This document shows positions 1 to 7,305 of a DNA stretch of 34,977 nucleotides, one piece after another (position 1 is the stretch's first letter; each line of letters begins with the position of its first letter). The stretch covers positions 1 to 34,977 of the forward strand of contig CALFOT010000112.1 in the NCBI GenBank assembly GCA_937919925.1, in the 5' to 3' direction. The stretch comes from an uncultured bacterium. Lineage in GTDB: Bacteria > Planctomycetota > UBA1135. The notes beneath the pieces are model-generated. The model made no database searches. It was not told the DNA's origin and worked only from the letters and a program-made list of their open reading frames with translations. A program made the translations under genes and the position numbers.

Positions 1-60
1 ATTTGTGGATAAATGTCCGTTTTCTCTCCAAATTTGCGAAACCCGGTTGGAGTACAGCGC

Positions 61-66
61 TAGGAT
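61..66 (+). promoter_or_regulatory. Possible -10 box upstream of the IclR-type gene
   Basis: The hexamer TAGGAT lies 31 bases before the ATG at 98. The same hexamer recurs before the genes at 3757 and 9604. No convincing -35 partner is present at the usual spacing: TTGCGA at 34-39 is 21 bases away. This is a weak call based on resemblance and recurrence only. Confidence 0.2.
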
Positions 67-97
67 GCGGCGGTAATACAGACTTCTGGATGCTGCA

Positions 98-826
98 ATG
101 CGGACAAAAACTCAAGATAAGACAGTTTCGAGCTCCCTCGTCAAGGCTCTCGATCTCATCACCAGCCTCGTCGCTCACCCCGGCGGACTGAGCTACCTGC
201 AACTTTCCGAGCAGGGCACGATGCCGCGCACCACCGTGCGGCGGATTGTGCAAACTTTGGTTGGCTACGGTTTAGTCATCCATGAAAATGGCGTCGTCAA
301 ACTCACCGAGCATTTTCATTCGTGGGCTGCACCGGATTGGAACAGTCTTATGCGGCGTCGTTATCGCCCGGTATTGGAGCGCGTTTCTAGGGAGGTGAAT
401 GAACTGGTGCTCGTCGGCGCCATGTCCGGCGATTCCGTCGAGCACATTGATTTCATTGAGGCCGATCACTTGGTGCAAGTGGCACCCGCGCTCACCTGGC
501 GCCTCGATGCACGCCAAACAGCCATGGGCAAGTTGTGTATTAGCCGGCGTCGCGATTTGATGGCCACTATCACGAATCCAGAAGAACGCAGCGAGCTCGA
601 CCGCATCAAACGCACCGGCATATCCTGGAATCGTGGCGTTTCCGATCCTGGCGCCATCAGCGTGGCCGTTTCAGGTTTTAGTAGCAAGCCAACGGAACCC
701 GTCATTGCTGTGGCTTGGCCGAAGCAACGCTTTAGTGAAGAATCGGCCGAACGAGCCATTCTTGCCATTCAGCGTGCCGTCGCCGCCGAGAAGGAAAATC
801 CGACCATCATGGGCAGTTTTCACTAG
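98..826 (+). CDS. IclR-family transcriptional regulator
   Basis: This 242-residue protein has the IclR layout and is close to the family's usual 250 residues. An N-terminal winged helix-turn-helix spans about residues 11-70, with a recognition-helix region around PRTTVRRIVQTL. An effector-binding domain follows from about residue 80, with conserved-looking stretches such as ARQTAMGKL and the late GAISVAVSGF. IclR proteins bind DNA in the cytoplasm and respond to small carbon compounds or aromatic acids. The ATG at 98 puts the helix-turn-helix at the expected distance from the N-terminus; the ribosome site is weak (GGA, 7 bases upstream). The stop is only 4 bases before the fucosidase start at 831, so the two are probably cotranscribed and the regulator may control the fucosidase. 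The ligand cannot be read from sequence. Confidence 0.88.
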   Translation: MRTKTQDKTVSSSLVKALDLITSLVAHPGGLSYLQLSEQGTMPRTTVRRIVQTLVGYGLVIHENGVVKLTEHFHSWAAPDWNSLMRRRYRPVLERVSREVNELVLVGAMSGDSVEHIDFIEADHLVQVAPALTWRLDARQTAMGKLCISRRRDLMATITNPEERSELDRIKRTGISWNRGVSDPGAISVAVSGFSSKPTEPVIAVAWPKQRFSEESAERAILAIQRAVAAEKENPTIMGSFH

Positions 827-830
827 CCGC

Positions 831-2297
831 ATGCATTGTCTTGCGCCTTGCTTGTTGGCGGTTGCTCTTTCTTGTTCCCAGGCTGTGCCAGTGGTTGCGC
901 CAGCCCCGTATGGTGTGGTGCCAAGCGCGCGGCAGTTGCGCTGGCATGAACTGGAGTTCTACGGTTTCGTGCACTTCACGATGAACACCTTCACCGATTT
1001 GGAGTGGGGCTATGGCGATGAAGACCTGGGGTTATTTCAGCCCACCGATTTCAGCGCGGAGCAAATTGTTAGCGTGGCCAAGATGGCGGGCATGAAGGGT
1101 TTGATACTCACTTGTAAGCATCACGACGGCTTCTGTTTATGGCCTTCCGCATTCACTCAGCACTCGGTGAAGAATACGCCGTGGAAAGCTGGCCAAGGCG
1201 ATATGGTGCGGGAATTCGCAGATGCCTGCAAAGCGCAGGGTTTACTCTTTGGTGTCTACTTATCACCTTGGGATCGGAATCACGCGGATTACGGAAAACC
1301 GGCGTACGTGGCGTATTACCGCCAGCAGTTGCGTGAGTTACTCAGCAACTATGGGCCGATTTTTGAAGTTTGGTGGGATGGCGCCAACGGCGGCGATGGT
1401 TACTACGCTGGTGCGCGGGAAAGTCGCACTATCGAACGTGGCACCTACTATGATTGGGATCGCACCGCCGCGTTGGTGCGTGAGCTGCAACCAGATGCGG
1501 TGATTTTTTCCGACGCCGGCCCCGATGTGCGCTGGATTGGCAATGAACACGGGGTTGCCGGAGATTCGTGTTGGGCAACCTACACCCCCGTCGTGCGCGA
1601 AGGCGAAACCAAAGTTGGTCCTGGAACCACTCAATCAGAATTGGGTAACGAAGGTCACCGCAACGGCGCGTTTTGGTTGCCTGGAGAGGCCGACGTTTCG
1701 ATTCGGCCAGGTTGGTTTTATCATGCAACGCAGGATGACCAAGTGCGGAGTGCTGCAAACTTGCTCGATCTTTATTATCAATCCGTGGGGCGCGGCTCCT
1801 CTTTTTTGCTGAACCTGCCGCCCGATCGGCGCGGCCGCATTCACGAAAATGACATCGCATCACTGAGCGAATTCCAGCGTGTCCTGAAGGAAACCTTTGC
1901 TACGAATCTTGCCGTCGGCGCGCAACTCACGGCATCCAATGTGCGTGGCAACAGTGAAAATTTCGCCACCGCACAGCTAATCGATGGCAATCGCTCTACT
2001 TTCTGGTGCACTGAGGATGATCTCACTACCGCGGAACTTATCGTGAGCCTTCCTCAAGTGACTGCTTTCAACGTGGTGGATTTTCGCGAATACCTGCCGC
2101 TCGGTCAACGCGTCACAACCTGGGCGCTCGACAGTTGGCAAAGCGGAGTTTGGGTGGAGTTTGCAGCCGGTACCTCCATCGGCAATCGGCGCTTATGGCG
2201 CGGCGAAGAACTTCAAACATCCAAGGTCCGCTTGCGCCTCAATGGTGCCGCGTGCCCTGCAATCAGCGAGTTTGGTCTCTACGCAGAACCGCGGTAA
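831..2297 (+). CDS. Alpha-L-fucosidase (GH29) with C-terminal discoidin-like domain, exported
   Basis: This 488-residue glycoside hydrolase should release terminal L-fucose from glycans. The GH29 catalytic barrel spans about residues 30-360. It contains the active-site stretch KHHDGF (96-101), SPWDRN (145-150) and EVWWDGA (179-185), where Asp183 sits at the position of the family nucleophile. The C-terminal 120 residues, starting near NLAVGAQLTASN, look like a discoidin (F5/8 type C) carbohydrate-binding domain, common in this family. The reading frame is open further upstream into the regulator gene, but the ATG at 831 starts a hydrophobic leader ending in ALSC, so I chose it. The leader lacks a basic residue and the lipobox is imperfect, so lipidation is uncertain. 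It follows the IclR gene after 4 bases. The acid/base residue is not assigned. Confidence 0.9.
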   Translation: MHCLAPCLLAVALSCSQAVPVVAPAPYGVVPSARQLRWHELEFYGFVHFTMNTFTDLEWGYGDEDLGLFQPTDFSAEQIVSVAKMAGMKGLILTCKHHDGFCLWPSAFTQHSVKNTPWKAGQGDMVREFADACKAQGLLFGVYLSPWDRNHADYGKPAYVAYYRQQLRELLSNYGPIFEVWWDGANGGDGYYAGARESRTIERGTYYDWDRTAALVRELQPDAVIFSDAGPDVRWIGNEHGVAGDSCWATYTPVVREGETKVGPGTTQSELGNEGHRNGAFWLPGEADVSIRPGWFYHATQDDQVRSAANLLDLYYQSVGRGSSFLLNLPPDRRGRIHENDIASLSEFQRVLKETFATNLAVGAQLTASNVRGNSENFATAQLIDGNRSTFWCTEDDLTTAELIVSLPQVTAFNVVDFREYLPLGQRVTTWALDSWQSGVWVEFAAGTSIGNRRLWRGEELQTSKVRLRLNGAACPAISEFGLYAEPR

Positions 2298-2318
2298 CCT
2301 ACGCCGCCCCTTTCACCC

Positions 2319-3728
2319 TTGCTCACTTTGGCGCACTACTTCCTTGCCGCTGTCGCGATATCGCTGGCCCTCTGGGTGCCGCATGCCGCGCCACGCCCAA
2401 CCACTCTCAAGCCGGTTTTATTCGCGGAATCCGCGCGCGTCCCGTTTGAGCTGGAAATCCCTGTTGCTCGAGAAAAGCCGTTTCAAGCCCTGTTGAGTTG
2501 CCAACAACCGCTCATCGATTTGCTTGGTGAGTTCACTATTGTGCAGCGTAAAAAAGATTTGCTGGTGCAAAATGACAGCATGCTCCGCCCCCTAAAAGCA
2601 CGCGGTAATGGCCGACCGACAGTCTTGGAACTGCCTGTAGGCGAGCGCACGGTTGCGGTCTTGTTTTACACCAAGCAGGGTGAGTGGTTTGCTGCACCAG
2701 CAGCCATGGTTAGCGCGTCCACTCCTCTTGGCGTGCTCGAAATTCTCGACGCTGATTTGGATGGTGCTTTCGACGGCAAGCTGGATTTCCTCGCGTGGCG
2801 GCAGGGGCGTTTGCATCTGCAGGGCGCCGTGCCGTTGGTGTTTTCAGAAACCGGATTGCACAGTTTTGCCCTCGCGCAGGTGGGGAAGAAACTTCAAGTG
2901 GAGTTGTCAGCCGCACAATATCCGCCGGGCGTGGCACCCGCGGCCACTGCGGCGTGGTTGGTGGCCAACCAGTTACGCAATGGCATCGGCCTGGAGCCAG
3001 TACAAATGGATGTGAAGCGGGCCGCTGCGGCAGTGGCGCATTGTCACTATTTGCAGAGCAATGGCGAAGGCGGCGCGGGAAGCCTCAACGTTCATGAGGA
3101 ACTGTCACACCTTCCAGGCTTTACCGAGGAAGGAAAAAATGCAGCGAGCGGCAACGTGTCTTGGAGCAGTGGCGGCCATGATCTTGGCAACCAACCCGCG
3201 CACGAATTCGCCACCCTTTTTCACCGCAGTGAGTTTCTTTATCCATCCCTGACTATGGGTGCAGGTGCTGAAGGAGAATACGGAGTCGTGTGGCTCGAAG
3301 ATGCGCAGTTTGATACCGCACGTTGGTTGCAAGAAACCGGCATGGAAAGTAGTTGGGTGATGACTCCAGGCCCGGGTCAAACCGGCGTGCCGCAACGCGC
3401 TTTGCGTGATTCACCAGTTCCCGCCAGTGTGCCGAATTTTTACAGTCGCGATCGCGGTTATCCGGTGTCGGTGGCCTGTTCCTATTCCTACCGTCAGCTG
3501 AATCAAGTTAGCTTGCGTCTGTTTGATAGTGATGGCGTAGAAATCGAGGGATTTGCCATCACGATGTCAGATGCCGGCTTCACCAGCCAAGGATTTTCGG
3601 CAGACTATCTATTCGCGGCCAAATCCGCGCTGGCTTCTAACAGCATCTATCGCGCTGAGTTTCGTGCATTTTTAGAATCAGAAGAGCGGCAACTTAGTTT
3701 CAGCTGGACCTTTTCGACCGGGAAGTAG
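2319..3728 (+). CDS. Secreted CAP-like protein with an EF-hand-type loop
   Basis: This 469-residue protein begins with a hydrophobic leader (LAAVAISLALWV) and is probably exported. Residues 144-156 read DADLDGAFDGKLD, the spacing of an EF-hand or dockerin-type calcium loop. Residues about 234-330 resemble bacterial CAP/SCP domains: an AxxVAHCHYL helix, then NVHEELSHLPGFTEEGKNAA, then FATLFHRSEFLYPSL before a short glycine-rich strand. The last 80 residues look like a beta-sandwich. The start is uncertain: TTG at 2319 or TTG at 2328 both keep the leader, and neither has a clear ribosome site. It lies 21 bases after the fucosidase and 28 before the peptidase-like gene. CAP proteins have varied, often unknown roles, so no specific activity is claimed. 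Confidence 0.55.
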   Translation: MLTLAHYFLAAVAISLALWVPHAAPRPTTLKPVLFAESARVPFELEIPVAREKPFQALLSCQQPLIDLLGEFTIVQRKKDLLVQNDSMLRPLKARGNGRPTVLELPVGERTVAVLFYTKQGEWFAAPAAMVSASTPLGVLEILDADLDGAFDGKLDFLAWRQGRLHLQGAVPLVFSETGLHSFALAQVGKKLQVELSAAQYPPGVAPAATAAWLVANQLRNGIGLEPVQMDVKRAAAAVAHCHYLQSNGEGGAGSLNVHEELSHLPGFTEEGKNAASGNVSWSSGGHDLGNQPAHEFATLFHRSEFLYPSLTMGAGAEGEYGVVWLEDAQFDTARWLQETGMESSWVMTPGPGQTGVPQRALRDSPVPASVPNFYSRDRGYPVSVACSYSYRQLNQVSLRLFDSDGVEIEGFAITMSDAGFTSQGFSADYLFAAKSALASNSIYRAEFRAFLESEERQLSFSWTFSTGK

Positions 3729-3741
3729 TTTTGGCCGGCTC

Positions 3742-3750
3742 TGCTAGGAT
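3742..3750 (+). promoter_or_regulatory. Possible extended -10 box just before the M1-like peptidase gene
   Basis: TGCTAGGAT has an extended -10 TG followed by one base and a TANNNT hexamer (3745-3750). It is separated by only 6 bases from the ATG at 3757. If used, transcription would begin at or within a base or two of the start codon, giving a leaderless message. There is no good -35 element. Judged from sequence resemblance only. Confidence 0.33.
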
Positions 3751-3756
3751 GCTCCG

Positions 3757-5127
3757 ATGCTCCTGACTGTCGCAACCGCTACTATTCTTTTTCTATTTCC
3801 AATCGCCCAAGAAGTTGGCGCCGATGAGGATAAGACTCACGCGCCTCCACCGGTGGCCATCGATGGCCTCACTGGGGTGCCGATTGATATCAGCACGCTG
3901 GTTGCGTCGGTAGTGTTTCATCTGGATACACGCACGGCTGTAGTCAACGCCGATTTAACCTTCGAGATGACGGCCGACGGTATGCCGGTTTTTGATTTAC
4001 GCCAAGAGATTGTGAGTGGCACCCTCAACGGGGTAGAAATCAGCCCTGCGCAAATGGCCGCCCATGATTTAGGTCCAGCATCCGGCACGATTCGTATCCT
4101 CGAAGCAGAACTCAAAGCTGGTGCTACCCACACTCTACACCTGGAGTATGAGTTGCAAAAACCACAGTCTCCGCAAAGCATTGCGATTGGTTGGGGGAAA
4201 GGACGCTTGGACTGGGATTTCTTTTTCTCGGATCTCAACCAAGGGCGCTACATGGAGATGTGGTTTCCGTCGAACTTGATTTACGATCATTTTGGTTTTC
4301 AACTGGATCTCCAGCTTGAAGGAGCCCTTGCGCCTCACGAGATTGTCACCAATGCCACCGTGCAAAAACTCGGTGACTTTCATTGGCAGCTGAGCTTCCC
4401 GGCTCATTTCACCGCGTTTTCGCACATGTTGGTGGTGGTGCCGTCGGAAAAAATCGAGCGCAGTACCGCCACAGCCATCATGCCCGGCGGCAAAAAAATA
4501 AGCGTGGATGTTTGTCGCCTCAAGGACACCAATACCAGCAATAAGACCATTCATAAGCGTGTTGCCGAGGAAATGATTCGATTTAGCAAGAGCACTGGCG
4601 CGTGGCCTCATGGCAATCGCTGTACGGTTTTTGTTTGGTCGGGCGGCCGCTCGATGGAATACGACGGTGCCACCACCACTTCGATGGGGGCACTCAGTCA
4701 TGAGTTGCATCACAGTTGGTATGGCCGCGGTGTGAAACCACGCAGTCAAAACGATGGCTGGTTCGATGAAGCTTGGACGACCTTCGCTGCCGACGGTTTC
4801 CGCATGAGCTCGGCGAAGCTTGGCGAAGAGGGGACCAAGCGCACCTTGTGTTCGGATAATCCGTGGAACCGCACAACCTCTGGTGATTCCTACCGGCCGG
4901 GTGGCGCGGCTTTCCATCGCATTGCTGATGCCATTGGCGAGAAGAAGCTTATGGGATTGATGGCCAAGTTTTTTGCTAAGTACCAACTGAAAACCGCCTC
5001 CACACAAGAAATGGAAGCCTTTCTATTTGAGGCCACCAAAAACCCTGCAGTGAAGCAGGTTTTTCATCGTTACATTTATGGTCTTGACGGCAGTTGGAAG
5101 GATTCTGACGCTAGCAAAAAGGAGTAA
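3757..5127 (+). CDS. Exported M1-like (gluzincin) metallopeptidase, short form
   Basis: This 456-residue protein has a hydrophobic N-terminus (residues 1-22) and is probably exported. It carries a complete gluzincin zinc site: HELHH at 315-319, and Glu338 in WFDEAW exactly 19 residues after the last His, matching the HExxH-x18-E rule of the M1 family. SMEYDGAT (299-306) sits where M1 enzymes have their GxMEN substrate loop, but it is not a canonical match. The N-terminal 230 residues are beta-rich, as in M1 proteins. It is about half the length of classical aminopeptidase N and lacks a large C-terminal helical domain. Zinc peptidase activity is therefore likely; aminopeptidase specificity is inferred only. 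The next gene's ribosome site overlaps its stop codon. Confidence 0.72.
   Translation: MLLTVATATILFLFPIAQEVGADEDKTHAPPPVAIDGLTGVPIDISTLVASVVFHLDTRTAVVNADLTFEMTADGMPVFDLRQEIVSGTLNGVEISPAQMAAHDLGPASGTIRILEAELKAGATHTLHLEYELQKPQSPQSIAIGWGKGRLDWDFFFSDLNQGRYMEMWFPSNLIYDHFGFQLDLQLEGALAPHEIVTNATVQKLGDFHWQLSFPAHFTAFSHMLVVVPSEKIERSTATAIMPGGKKISVDVCRLKDTNTSNKTIHKRVAEEMIRFSKSTGAWPHGNRCTVFVWSGGRSMEYDGATTTSMGALSHELHHSWYGRGVKPRSQNDGWFDEAWTTFAADGFRMSSAKLGEEGTKRTLCSDNPWNRTTSGDSYRPGGAAFHRIADAIGEKKLMGLMAKFFAKYQLKTASTQEMEAFLFEATKNPAVKQVFHRYIYGLDGSWKDSDASKKE
5121..5124 (+). promoter_or_regulatory. Ribosome binding site supporting a TTG start
   Basis: GGAG within AAAAAGGAGTAA is one of the clearest Shine-Dalgarno sequences in the window. 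It lies 12 bases before the TTG at 5137 and overlaps the stop codon of the preceding gene. With the following Met-Lys-Arg signal peptide, it supports the unusual TTG start. Confidence 0.5.
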
Positions 5128-5136
5128 GCGACTCCA

Positions 5137-7305
5137 TTGAAGCGCTCTTTTATTTGCACCTTCGTTGCTGTGGTTGGAAGCATGGCAGCGCCGGCACAAG
5201 AGCCTGCGCTACTGCGCCCGCATGGACACGTGCCAACGATTGCGAATGCGCCGCAAATCGATGGCGTGTTGCGCGAAGACGCCTGGGGGCAAGCTTTGCG
5301 CCTCAGCGATTTCACCGAGGTGAATCCCGACGAAGGGCAGCCCGCTGAGCCCGCCACAGAAATTTGGCTGATGCGGGATTCCAAGAACCTCTATTTGGCA
5401 TTTGTTTGTTTTGAGCCCACCCCCGAAGGCATGGTGCTGCAGAATATTAAGCGCGATGCCTTTCTGAACGACGACGATCGTATCGAATTTGTTTTCGATA
5501 CTTTCAGCGATGCCCAAAGCGGTTATTTTTTTCAGATCTCTGCCGCCGGTTCGCGTGGCGATGCGCAACTGGGCGCCAACGGCCGCCGTTTCAATAAACC
5601 GTGGAACGCTTTTTGGACTGGCAAAACCCAGATTCTCGCCGACCGTTGGGTTGCTGAAATCGCAATTCCGTTCGCCACCTTGGCATTCGGCGAGGGCGAC
5701 GTTTGGCGCGCCAATTTCAATCGTTTCCGCGGCGCCAATCGCAGCACTTCTCGCTGGGCTTCGCCGCGCCGTGAACTATTTGTCGGTATGGTGAGTGAAG
5801 GTGGCGAGCTTTCGGGTTTCTCTGGCATTGAGCAGGGACATGGCTTGGAGTTTCGCCCTTACTTAAAAGCAAAGAACACCAATCCTTATCGATCGCCCTC
5901 AGTCTCCACCGGCGATGTGGGGGGTGAGATTTCGTGGAGTGTGACTCCCCAGCTGAAGGCGGCCATCACTTGGAACACGGATTTTGCGGAAACAGAGGTG
6001 GATGATCGTCAAGTAAACCTTTCGCGTTATCCACTATTTTTCCCGGAGAAGCGTGATTTCTTTCTGCAGGATGCCACCCTGTTTCAATTTGGAGAGGTAG
6101 GTTCCTTTGGCAGTGTTGGCTCTCACCTACAACCCTTCTTTAGTCGCCGCATTGGCCTTGCTGGTGGCTTGGAAGTGCCCCTGGACTCTGGTGTGCGTGT
6201 TGCCGGCCGCACCGCGCGCTGGGATCTTGGTTTCCTGGCGGTTCACCAAGGGGAATCAGGCTCGGCCGGCACTCCAGAGAATGATCTTTTTGTGTTTCGC
6301 CCGACGTACGCTCTTGGTGAAGGATTAGCTTTGGGCGGTATGCTCACTTCGGGTAATCCGGCCCGCACGGAGGGGAATACGGTAATTGGAGCAGATTTAC
6401 GTTGGAGCACGGCATCGGCCTTACCCGGTAATTTCCATGTGAATGCTTTTCTTTCGCATAGCGACGACGAGTTCACCGCTACCCGCGGTCTTGGTTTCGG
6501 CGCACAGGCTGAGCTTGTCACCACCAACTGGAATTATCGTTTATCGATGATTGGTAGCCAGAGCGATTATCGTCCTGCCCTTGGTTTTGTGCGACGCAAA
6601 GGAGAAATGGAAACCGCGGCTTCGATCGCTTGGCTGCCACGCCCGAGCCGTGGGCCGATACGAAATTTTAGGTTTCGGTTGAGCCCGAGTTGGTGGACCG
6701 ATCTTGATGCCACCACCGTCTCGTCCACGCTGCAAATTGACTTCCTCGGCATATTTTTTGATAGTGGCGAGGAAGTTCTTCTCAGCGCCAACGTGCAAAG
6801 CGATCACCCCGGCACTGCCTTTGGCATTGTCAACGGCGTCACCATTGCAGCAGGGGATTACGACTGGGTTGATTTCAATGCAAGCTTCCAGACCTCGAGT
6901 GGGCGCCCCCTTGCTGTTCGCACTTCGATGACGGTTGGCGATTGGTACGACGGCACCCTCAATCGATTTCGAACAGATTTAATTTGGCGTCCTGATGCGC
7001 GCATGCGCACGGAAGTTTCCTATCGCGAAGAACGCGGCAGTGTGACTGGCGGTGATTTCACCGTGCGTATCGAAAGTTTGGCGTTTGATTACTCCTTCTC
7101 CACCGGCCTATCCCTGGAAAATCTCATGCAATCGGATAACGCGAGCGACACGCTTGGTGTGCAATCCCGCTTGAGATGGCTGATTGCTGATGGCCGTGAG
7201 TTATTTTTGGTACTGAATGCTGGGTGGGTGGAGCGCGACCGTGGCTTGATTTCGCCACTTGGGCATGATTTTACCGCCAAGCTCGTTTACGCTTGGCGCT
7301 TCTAA
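5137..7305 (+). CDS. DUF5916 outer-membrane beta-barrel protein with CBM9-like N-terminal domain
   Basis: This 722-residue protein starts with a signal peptide (MKRSFICTFVAVVGSMAAPAQ). Residues about 30-225 form a CBM9-like sandwich: APQIDGVLREDAW is its typical opening, followed by LYLAFVCFE and DDDRIEFVFDTF. The rest matches DUF5916, including the ETEVDDRQVNLSRYPLFFPE stretch, then a long run of amphipathic strands. The C-terminus ends in YAWRF; a terminal Phe with alternating aromatics is the usual BAM signature of outer-membrane barrels. DUF5916 proteins are widespread in envelope loci but their function is not established; a surface receptor or glycan-binding role is an inference. The start is TTG at 5137 (see the site at 5121). 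Its stop overlaps the next ATG as TAATG. Confidence 0.82.
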   Translation: MKRSFICTFVAVVGSMAAPAQEPALLRPHGHVPTIANAPQIDGVLREDAWGQALRLSDFTEVNPDEGQPAEPATEIWLMRDSKNLYLAFVCFEPTPEGMVLQNIKRDAFLNDDDRIEFVFDTFSDAQSGYFFQISAAGSRGDAQLGANGRRFNKPWNAFWTGKTQILADRWVAEIAIPFATLAFGEGDVWRANFNRFRGANRSTSRWASPRRELFVGMVSEGGELSGFSGIEQGHGLEFRPYLKAKNTNPYRSPSVSTGDVGGEISWSVTPQLKAAITWNTDFAETEVDDRQVNLSRYPLFFPEKRDFFLQDATLFQFGEVGSFGSVGSHLQPFFSRRIGLAGGLEVPLDSGVRVAGRTARWDLGFLAVHQGESGSAGTPENDLFVFRPTYALGEGLALGGMLTSGNPARTEGNTVIGADLRWSTASALPGNFHVNAFLSHSDDEFTATRGLGFGAQAELVTTNWNYRLSMIGSQSDYRPALGFVRRKGEMETAASIAWLPRPSRGPIRNFRFRLSPSWWTDLDATTVSSTLQIDFLGIFFDSGEEVLLSANVQSDHPGTAFGIVNGVTIAAGDYDWVDFNASFQTSSGRPLAVRTSMTVGDWYDGTLNRFRTDLIWRPDARMRTEVSYREERGSVTGGDFTVRIESLAFDYSFSTGLSLENLMQSDNASDTLGVQSRLRWLIADGRELFLVLNAGWVERDRGLISPLGHDFTAKLVYAWRF

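Noticed and set aside
633-830. 66-residue N-terminal extension of the fucosidase overlapping the IclR gene
   Set aside because: The extension reads as a frame shadow of the regulator gene; the ATG at 831 starts a hydrophobic leader just after the regulator stop.
4135-5007. 290-residue open frame on the minus strand
   Set aside because: It lies wholly inside the M1-like gene, whose HExxH-x18-E site proves the plus frame; the antisense product has no recognisable features.
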